Of a stretch of 64,000 bases of DNA, positions 56,875-64,000 are shown one piece after another (positions within the stretch are counted from its first letter, which is position 1; every line of letters starts with the position of its first letter). The notes beneath the pieces are model-generated. The model had not been told where the DNA came from, searched no databases, and saw only the letters and a program-made list of their open reading frames with translations. The stretch comes from Symsagittifera roscoffensis. Lineage: Eukaryota; Xenacoelomorpha; Acoela; Convolutidae. The position numbers and the translations under genes were made by a program. The DNA is taken from assembly GCF_963678635.1 (NCBI RefSeq), contig NC_087064.1, positions 16,671,802 to 16,735,801 on the forward strand. Direction: 5' to 3'.

Positions 56875-58743
56875 TTAGCCGAAGGGTGCTAGCAAGGTTC
56901 TCTTCTGAAGCGTTCCTCCAACCATTAACTCCGGTTTCACACTCGTCAAGATCAAGGAGGCCTCTGGTAACTCGGCTCTGCCTCTCATCCTCATAGGCGC
57001 TAGATCCCGTTTTGCCCATTCGTTGTCAAATCTCCCAGGCTTCGGAGTCGATGCGTTGCTTATTCGCCTTCTCGTTGCTTGATCCGTGTGAGCAAACTGT
57101 GTATGCTGTAACACTGCGGCATTTCTGCCCACAAAACACGGATCCATCGTTTTCGAAAAAATCGCCATCCTCCTTTCATTGGTCTCAAAGGCTTTCAACT
57201 TAGGAGTTTGCACTGCGGAGAACGCTCCGAGCAACATTCTTCTTATCAGAGGGAATTCAGGGATTTCCTCTGGCAGCTTCTTGTAATCACCCCAACATTT
57301 CGTCTCTTCTCTCACCTTGTGGTATGCTGCAGTGAGTCGAGGAACTCTTGTGGTCTCTCCATTTGTCTTGTCATAGGGCCTTAGATTCCAGAGCTTTGGG
57401 AAAACTTCAAGGTGCCCTGTGTCCACTTCTCCCATGCGATCGCGGAGGTGATCGTCGAAGTTGACGACCGTCATCTCTGGCTCCGATATCTTCGCAAACA
57501 ACAGATCTTCGCTCATGAGCTCTCGCAATACGTGCTGCTCACACCAATTCAGCGCACTTCCGTCCACTGCTGATATGAGGTTCAGTTGCAGCACCGACCT
57601 CCTGTACGCTTCCATCTTAACATCAGGGAACGCAAACGTGACTACTGGCCCATATATGACCGTCACGAACTCCGTGGCTCCTCTGATCAACGCTAAGGGA
57701 TCGGTCCTCATAGCTAAGCTCAGATCAGTTAGAAGGGGCATGCCCCCAACATGTCGTCGCACGTCTTCCTCCCTCTGGATTGTCTCATCCTCTCCTGTTC
57801 CAAAGCGATTCTGCTGCAGGAGGGACTGGATAAGAGTTTGTCTCAAATCTTTTATCTTGTTCCAGGAATCCGTAGCTCGCTTCACGTCGAACTTCCTCAC
57901 ATTCTCTCTCATCTGCTCTGGGTAGCGCGTCAAATTCATCAGTCCTCCCAAGTTTCCATGCGTTATCGCGATCAACGTTAGAAGTCCATCTAACCGTATG
58001 TTTTGGACTCCTTCGGTGAGCAGCACCGCCGGTCCTTTCACAAAGTTCTCTGCTCCCAACTTCACGAACAAGGCTAGTAGTTCAACGGTTGACACTTCCA
58101 CTACTGCTTGGAGGAATTCTTTTATCAAATATCGAGAAAGTGTTAGGTATATTTTCGCCAAGAAGGACGCGATCCATCCGGCTCCTGGCACTTCCAGCAT
58201 GCTATCAGTCCGGTCAAAACCTTCTTCCTCCCTCAATTTTTTGGTCCAGAAGGCTTCCAGGGTAACTTTGCACACTCTGTTCACGAACTCGGCTGACTTC
58301 TTTTCAGTATTTTCGGCCAGGTTCACCTTCACTAAGTAGGCATGGATCTTCCTGATCATTACTGGGCCTTGCTCGAAAGCATTCGCGCCCAATACCGCTT
58401 CTGGAGGGGTTAGGTGCAGCCACTGGTTAGCCTCTGGTTTAGTTCTCAAAACCATCGCTTCCAAGTGAGCTCTGGTCTCTTTGGAATTCTTTCTTCTCCC
58501 TCCTTCCTCTTTTATTTCCATTCCTCGGAACCATAAATTGTTTGACATCGCTACGATTACTCGATGGTCATCGTAAATTCCTGGCTTCAACTTGAGTTTT
58601 CGACTGAAGTTGGACAGTTCCAACCCCAGCACTTCGTCCAACACTATTATGTGAAGTGAATGGTCCTTGAATTCCCTCATCGCATTCGAGATGTCCGACC
58701 ACACCGCAGGTAATTCAGCCCTGAGTGGCCTCAGATTCTCCAT
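56875..58743 (-). CDS. Giant element copy 2, intact 622-residue unknown protein region
   Basis: Open from 58743 (MENLRPLRAELPAVWSDI) to 56875. This is the best-preserved version of the region broken in copy 1 at 33143-34783. Helical, with conserved SAVDGSALNWCEQHVLREL, DRMGEVDTGHLEVFPKLW and KLPEEIPEFPLIRRML. No signal peptide, membrane span or zinc site. The apparent start lies inside a longer ancestral frame (in copy 1 the same codon position lies between SGNH-like region 2 and this region), so it is a segment of a polyprotein. The C-terminal LLAPFG is a frameshifted end; copy 1 continues further. Function unknown. Confidence 0.65.
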   Translation of the reverse strand: MENLRPLRAELPAVWSDISNAMREFKDHSLHIIVLDEVLGLELSNFSRKLKLKPGIYDDHRVIVAMSNNLWFRGMEIKEEGGRRKNSKETRAHLEAMVLRTKPEANQWLHLTPPEAVLGANAFEQGPVMIRKIHAYLVKVNLAENTEKKSAEFVNRVCKVTLEAFWTKKLREEEGFDRTDSMLEVPGAGWIASFLAKIYLTLSRYLIKEFLQAVVEVSTVELLALFVKLGAENFVKGPAVLLTEGVQNIRLDGLLTLIAITHGNLGGLMNLTRYPEQMRENVRKFDVKRATDSWNKIKDLRQTLIQSLLQQNRFGTGEDETIQREEDVRRHVGGMPLLTDLSLAMRTDPLALIRGATEFVTVIYGPVVTFAFPDVKMEAYRRSVLQLNLISAVDGSALNWCEQHVLRELMSEDLLFAKISEPEMTVVNFDDHLRDRMGEVDTGHLEVFPKLWNLRPYDKTNGETTRVPRLTAAYHKVREETKCWGDYKKLPEEIPEFPLIRRMLLGAFSAVQTPKLKAFETNERRMAIFSKTMDPCFVGRNAAVLQHTQFAHTDQATRRRISNASTPKPGRFDNEWAKRDLAPMRMRGRAELPEASLILTSVKPELMVGGTLQKRTLLAPFG

Positions 58744-58749
58744 CTCTAT

Positions 58750-58990
58750 CTCGCGATTTGGGGGCAGATATGATCACATCATACTTCCCTTCCGAGAGCA
58801 AAACCACAATCGCGACTCAATTGTTTCGGGTGGGCTCTTTCTTTCACGTGGCCTGGGGGTGCTTTCACCTGCCTGAACATCTTTACATGATGTCCAATTG
58901 GTGCCCTCGTCGTCAGGAATCTTCCGGGTCTTTCTTTTCGATTTCCTTCACCATGATTCAGTTTCACATCTTGTAACGGTCTTACATTCA
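58750..58990 (-). pseudogene. Giant element copy 2, remnant of the second SGNH-like region
   Basis: RPLQDVKLNHGEGNRKERPG and the following GHHVKMFRQVK match 35560-35380 of copy 1, but the IND-containing core is deleted before the sequence rejoins near 58790. The piece is fused out of frame to the SGNH domain end. Confidence 0.6.
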
Positions 58991-60066
58991 AAGAGTTCTA
59001 GTTCTATTTCAACTAATCGCTCTTGGAAGACTCGGTTTAACCAGGCTTGTCCTTCGATGCTATCAAAGTGGATACCGTCGGTAGTCAGTCTGGCCTGATC
59101 CATAGCTCTCAGCTCGTGCTTTATATCCATAAGGATCATCCGTCCAGCATTCCGACTCGCAAGGTTCCTTAGGATGTTGTTCCACCTGATTACTCCTTCA
59201 TTGTGTCTTCTTCCTGTTGCTCTCAACGTCTTCGTGCTCATTGGTACAGTGCAGACGGTCAGTACCGCGCAGTTGAATCTCTGCCAGAGAGTAGTAAATA
59301 GGCACACCATCATTGACTCCCATTGTGCCTCTTCTTCATCTGAGATCCACGAGGTCCTCAAATTTTGGAGCACTCTGACCAAGCTGTCCCCCAGTATCAG
59401 ATGTGATGTCCCAAGTGGAGGTTGCTGCATGTTTATTGCTGGGCTCCAAGTCGATCGATTGAAGCAGGCTCTCGGATCCATATCCGGAACACCTGTGAAG
59501 CTATACTTCAACTGGTTGTTCTTTTGCACGTCAATCACTCGGGACACTTTCTTCGCCGGCATCTCTCGTATCTTTCTGTCTGGGACCCTAGAGCTCCTTG
59601 TTGATGATGTTTCATTGCTAACTCCCTGTCTGGTCATCACGTCATGGGAGAGTTGTTCTCTGCCCGTGTCATCGATTGTTTCATAGGGTGCAGTCACCCC
59701 GGAACCTGGCGCATTCCTATTGGCAACCAATCGTACTGCTGTTTCTATCAACCTTCTCACCGTTTGCTCCACGACTGGGTCACCTAAGGTGTCACTCGGG
59801 TCTGGGATCTTTACTCGACCAGTTGCAGCCCGGAGTCGCGTTTCCGTGGTTTGACTCAATTCTCGAGGCGTCAAGAGTTCCATCAGGGACTGCCCAGGAG
59901 GAGAATTCCTTGTAGTTATCGCTTTTTCTACGACTGTCGTTAACGACAGACGCTGCGATCGCTGCTTGTATTCTCGCCTCAAGCGCTCTATTTCTTCACC
60001 CTGCTTCTTGTTACAGTCTTCAAACAATTTCATCCACATGTCTCTATCTTCTTCTATACTGAGCAC
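58948..60066 (-). pseudogene. Giant element copy 2, SGNH hydrolase-like domain with central deletion
   Basis: An open 372-codon frame with the coiled coil, HLILGDSLVRV (block I) and TTDGIHFDSIEG (block V). The segment holding block II and block III is deleted: LRTSWI joins directly to SDEEEAQWES. The in-frame TGA of copy 1 lies in the deleted part, so the frame is open but the fold must be broken. It ends out of frame near 58948. Confidence 0.75.
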
Positions 60067-60397
60067 ATCGTTGCGCCTCCAAAAGCCATCACCGTAGTGA
60101 TCCAGGAGGTCCTCAATTTTTGGAGCACTCTGACCAGCTGTCCCCCAGTATCAGATTTGATTTCCCAAGTGGAGGTTGCTGCATGCTTACTGCTGGGCTC
60201 CAAGTCGATCGATTGAAGCAGGCTCTCGGATCCGTATGCGGAACTCCTGTGAAGCTATACTTCAACTGGTTGTTCTTTTGCACGTCAATCACTCGGGACA
60301 CTTTCTTCGCCGGCATCTCTCGTATCTTTCTGTCTACCATCGGTCCTACATATGCCTCTGCCAGGTCCATCGATTCGTCCAAGTTGAAATTATCCAT
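60067..60397 (-). pseudogene. Giant element copy 2, partial duplicate of the SGNH region
   Basis: MDNFNLDESMDLAEAYVGPM (start of the second polyprotein) is joined by an internal deletion to RKIREMPAKKVSRVIDVQ and NLILGDS, then loses frame. The complete coiled-coil plus SGNH piece follows immediately at 60066, so part of the domain is present twice in tandem. Confidence 0.7.
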
Positions 60398-60419
60398 TTT
60401 CTTGCAAGTTTGATTTCAC

Positions 60420-60760
60420 TATCGATTCGATGATTTGAAGTCAAGTGAAAAATTAAACGATCAATCAGGATCTAGAAAAGAGGTCACGAATATCGCATTT
60501 GTCAGTTTTACACTAGTTTTATATTAAAAATTATTTAAAACAGTCAGATAAAAAGATTTTGATCCTAAAATTTATTAAAATCAATTCGTTGCTAAAGTTT
60601 TGGAATTCGACCTAAGAATGGACAGTCCGAATTTCGGATCTATTCCTAAGATCGTCATTCGGTTATTCATGGTCACTAATTCCTTCTTACCTAGCTCTTA
60701 ATAACCTAACCCATATCACACATAACACATATCACACACAACATACTTTTAGTATGACGT
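60420..60760 (-). other. Giant element copy 2, spacer (second duplicate)
   Basis: Matches 37827-38106 of copy 1 plus about 80 bp (AAAACAGTCA..AAAAGATTTTGATCC) found only in copy 2. No coding. Confidence 0.6.
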
Positions 60761-61425
60761 CTTCCTGCATGCAACCTAATTTCAGCCTATACTTAAATAA
60801 TATTTCTTATGTAAGTATACTTGTATATTAGTATCAGAGAAGATTCGGTTTCGATCATACACTGGAAGCAAGAGTTCTTTCACTTCCTTTTCCACAAGGA
60901 AGCCTCTCAACCTCGTCAAGGACAAGACTAGATATTCCGGGTTCACCTGCCGCTTCTCCGTCGTCATCGTCACCAAAAAGCATAAATAATTTCCCGGTAT
61001 CTGTGGCGCCGCCGAGGGCAAGGCTGTTACGCCCCCTATTATTGGTCTTTGCTTCCAAAGGAATTCTATGTTTTTTCTATTCTCTCAGAAAATCTGCTGA
61101 TAACGCTGTCTCAAAACTCATGTCTGCTGTGATTGCTATCGCACATGTTCGATTTGTGAGTATGAAATCGCTATCTGTTAGTTTTATCCTACTTGAATAT
61201 TCATTTGGTAAGCTAAAATATGACTCAACTACCCTCCCTATGTCCGGTTTCTGAGGGTCCTGTCTCTCTTGCTAGATCACCTGTCTCTCTTGCTATTCTT
61301 AATTGTTTTATTAAAAATTTTTCAGTGTGGGTAAGTCCTACCCCCACTCCCCGGACAAAAATATCCATCGACGTCCCCGTCGATCGCATACCGGATATCA
61401 AATCGCATACCGGATATCGCACTTG
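60760..61425 (-). pseudogene. Giant element copy 2, macro domain 3' half, duplicate b
   Basis: Pieces 61422-61225 (MDIFVRGVGVGLTHTEKFLI) and 61021-60782 (GNYLCFLVTMTTEKRQ, FSDTNIQVYLHKK) match the macro region of copy 1 with a small deletion after VYDRNR and frameshifts. Second member of a 0.92 kb tandem duplication. Confidence 0.65.
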
Positions 61426-61695
61426 TCAGTTTTACACTAATTTTTTGTTAAAATTTATTTAAAACAGTCATATAAAAAGATTTTGATCCTAAAACTTATT
61501 AAAATCAATCAGTTTCTAAATTTTTGGAATTCGACCTAAGATTGGACAGTCCAAACTTTGGATCTATTCCTAAGATCGTCATTCAGTTGTTCATGGTCAC
61601 TAACTCCTTCTTACCCAGAGTCTTAAAAACATAACAGATAACATAAAATAACAAACATATCACACACAACACACTTTTAGTATGACGTTTTCCTG
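61426..61695 (-). other. Giant element copy 2, spacer (first duplicate)
   Basis: The spacer copy between the two macro duplicates; the anchor TGGAATTCGACC at 61524 is 923 bp from the same anchor at 60601. Confidence 0.6.
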
Positions 61696-62380
61696 CATGC
61701 CACCTAAACTCAGCCTATACTTAAATAATATTTCTTATGAAGGTATAGTTGTATATTGGTATCAGAGAAGATTACGTGTATCATGCGTACAGCTCCCGTG
61801 GATGCAGTCGTCCTCTGTTCGGATCGTACACTGGAAACGAAAGCTCCTCTACTTCCCTTTCCACGAGGAAGTCTCTCAATCTCGTCAAGGACAAGTATAG
61901 GTTTTCGGGGTCCACGTGCCGCTTCTCCGTCGCCCTCGTCATCAAGAAGCATAAGTATTTTCCCTGTATCTGTGACGCCGCCGGAGGCAAGGCTGCTACG
62001 CCCCCTATTCCTGGTCTTTGCTTCTAAAGGAATTCTATGTTTTTATATTCTCTCTTAAAATCTGCTGCTAACGCTGTCATAAAACTCATGTCTGCTGTGT
62101 CTGCTATCGAACATGTTCTATTTGTGAGTATGAAATCGCTATCTGTAGTGTTATTCTACTTGAACAACCATTTGGTAAGTTAAAATATTACTCAGTTACC
62201 CTCCCTATGTCCGGTTTCTTAGGGTCCTCATCTGTTTCTGCTTCTAGATCACCTGTCTCTCTTGATATTCTTAATTTTTTTTATTAACAAATTTTCAGTG
62301 TGGGTAAGTCTTACCCTCACTCCCCGGACAAAAATATCCATCGACGTCCATCGGATATCATGTTGAATCGTGACACTGGT
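61696..62380 (-). pseudogene. Giant element copy 2, macro domain 3' half, duplicate a
   Basis: GKYLCFLMTRATEKRHVDPE and VEELSFPVYDPNRGRLHPREL (61990-61781) are close to copy 1, but the frame is broken near 62060, 62160 and 62280. Confidence 0.65.
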
Positions 62381-63043
62381 CTCCTTTGGGTCCGACGTCA
62401 TTTCGTTCAGCCATTCCAAGACACGCAAATTCGTCAAGTCTTGTTCATATGACTGCTGTTGCTCGTCGTCGAATTCTACCTCGGACTTGGACCGGTCATC
62501 GACCCACTCCTCGTCGTGATCATCGACTATGTCAATGTCCTGTGACACAGTTATTCCTTCTAGACCCACTACTTCTTCCACTATCTTTTTTAGATCTATC
62601 CTGTCCACTACGAAGTCGTCTCCGTAATGATTATATTTCTTCGTGAACCTTGTCCTGTCACTCTGTCGAGTCTGTATCGTAAATGGAAGATCCGGCTCCA
62701 AATTCTTGGGGACCTCCATTTGTTCGGGGTCTTGCCAGTCCTCCTCTGCGTAGGGTAAGGTTTCTTCATCTGCTTCGATCACTTCGTTGAGATCTACGTC
62801 CAGTGGTGGACTTGTTCCTTCCTCTACGACCTCATTTCCATCGTTCTTTTTCCTGGTGCCCTTCTCGTTGACTTCACAAGCAGGGTCCATCATCAGATAA
62901 TCCCCGTCTTCCATGTCTGCAGGTATACACCAGTCTTCTGTCGATGGGTTGTGTAGCTTAATGTTCTCATAATGAGCGGCTCGGCCAGTGCTCAGTCTAT
63001 AAAAGCTTCCCTCCTGGTGCACTTCGGTAAAAGTCCCCTCCAC
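62249..63043 (-). pseudogene. Giant element copy 2, integrase C-terminal tail and acidic linker
   Basis: Open 264-codon piece: TEVHQEGSFY..HYENIKLHNPS, then the acidic linker with a 6-8 residue insertion (DDHDEEWVDD) absent from copy 1. Upstream it is preceded by KKWRG, the Trp codon that became TAG in copy 1, so the link from integrase to linker is open here. Confidence 0.7.
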
Positions 63044-63059
63044 TTTTTAGGAGCTTTTT

Positions 63060-63983
63060 CGTTCCTTTCGGTGGTATAAAGTTCTGAAATACCCATACGT
63101 AGTCTCCTACCGAGTAAGTTTTTGCACCAGCTGCTTTTTTGTCGAATCTTTTCCTCTGCCTTGCTGTGCCTGCTGAGTATTTCGTCTACACAAGTCGTTC
63201 AACTCTTGCTGCCGTCTAATCACATCCCTTACATAGACCTGTGCTGACGTTTTCCCCCCTCATACTCTGGGTAGAAGAAAGTCAGGAGCAAAGACTTCTC
63301 GTGTCCGGTTAGCATCATGTGTGGACTAACTCCGGTGGTGGAATGCTGCGTGCTATTCTAAGCTCCCATCACCTGTGGAAGATATCTGTCCCAATCGGTC
63401 ATGTACCTGGAACAATATACCCTCAGCATCAAAACTAACGTTCTATTTTGCCTTTCCACTAAGCCATTCGTCTGGGGATGGTATGTCGTGTGAAGTGGGC
63501 CTGAGTCAGCTGCGAACAACGCATGAGCTCTTTCGTAAGTTCTCCCACAAAAGCTGTTCCGTTATCCGATTGAAACGTCATCGGACAACCATGTCTTGCT
63601 ATCCACGTGTTGATTAGGTGATCGCAAGTCTCTTCTGCTGAGGCAGTTATGCAGGGCACGGCCTCTGCATACTTCGTGAAGTGATTTATCTTGACTAAGA
63701 CTTGATTATAACCACTGTCTGTCATGCATATCTTTCGGTGATCAATCTGTACCACCTCGTTAAATTCAGATGACTCGATCGACTGCAAGGGAAATCGCAA
63801 CTTCCTTGGATCCTCGACCTGTTGGCATGATAGGCATGCTGTTACCCACTTCTCACATGCCTTTTTCATTCCAGGCCACTCAAAGCGTTTCAGAACCCTC
63901 CGGTATACTTTGTCGATTCCCTGATGGCCCATTTGATCATGCGACCTGAATAAAAGTTCTGTCTGATAGAGTTGCGGCAACAC
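63060..63983 (-). pseudogene. Giant element copy 2, integrase
   Basis: LYQTELLFRSHDQMGHQGID and CEKWVTACLSCQQVEDPRKL form the zinc domain. NEVVQIDHRKICMTDSG carries the first catalytic Asp and TFQSDNGTAFVGEL the second. The third catalytic residue region (YHPQTNGLVERQNRT) follows in another frame after a short disruption near 63495. The TAG after PQVMGA (near 63360) is shared with copy 1. The frame is broken again near 63170. Upstream Pol lies beyond the window. Confidence 0.82.
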
Positions 63984-64000
63984 TATTGCGTTATAATTGT

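Larger units (their letters stand above)
56530..64000 (-). mobile_element. Giant Ty3/gypsy-like element, copy 2 (rearranged, continues beyond right edge)
   Basis: Collinear with copy 1 from integrase to the charged region of the second polyprotein, all on the minus strand. It is truncated at 56530 against satellite DNA, so the last coding region and 3' LTR are lost. It has internal deletions, a 0.92 kb tandem duplication around the macro-domain 3' half and spacer, and a partial duplication of the SGNH region. Confidence 0.85.

Overview
The window is nuclear DNA of a metazoan, probably an invertebrate. It carries pieces of three animal genes, all on the minus strand: the 5' part of protein farnesyltransferase alpha (FNTA), a complete single-exon NSD-type H3K36 methyltransferase, and an ATAD5/Elg1-type PCNA unloader. 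These genes have spliceosomal introns with GT..AG ends. Everything else is transposable elements, their remains and satellite-like repeats. I cannot name the species.

Layout. Positions 1-3.5 kb: a BEL/Pao LTR retrotransposon whose Gag-Pol frame is fully open to the left edge, sitting in an FNTA intron. 3.8-4.6 kb: FNTA exons 2 and 1. 4.6-10.6 kb: AT-rich DNA with dispersed repeats, LINE 3' ends, a hAT-like MITE and a tRNA-related repeat. 10.65-15.68 kb: NSD. 16.3-27.0 kb: ATAD5 in two exons around an 8.5 kb intron, which contains a decayed APE-type LINE, a BEL fragment nested in that LINE with inverted LTRs, a 200 bp tandem duplication, SINE-like copies and a 376 bp MITE with its target duplication. 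27.2-29.06 kb: a satellite-like block. 29.07-48.49 kb: a giant Ty3/gypsy-like element about 19.4 kb long between direct repeats of about 300 bp. 49.6-56.5 kb: a second satellite-like block containing a 2.18 kb tandem duplication. 56.5-64 kb: a second, rearranged copy of the giant element that continues past the right edge.

The most unusual content is the giant element. After a coiled-coil Gag-like protein, a retropepsin, RT, RNase H and integrase, Pol continues past the integrase C-terminal segment into an acidic linker and then a macro domain (ADP-ribose-binding fold). A spacer of about 280 bp follows. Then comes a very long second coding region that includes an SGNH/GDSL hydrolase-like domain with its catalytic motifs, a second region with weaker SGNH-like signals, and more than 1,000 codons I cannot assign. 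A final reading frame follows. Both copies are broken, but in different places, so between them they show most of the gene order. Cargo of this kind (macro plus SGNH plus unknown proteins) is not standard for Ty3/gypsy elements.

The three host genes work separately: prenylation (FNTA), chromatin methylation (NSD) and PCNA unloading (ATAD5). At each of them a 3' splice-site-like sequence lies 1 to 26 nt upstream of the start codon. This suggests 5'-UTR introns or spliced-leader trans-splicing.
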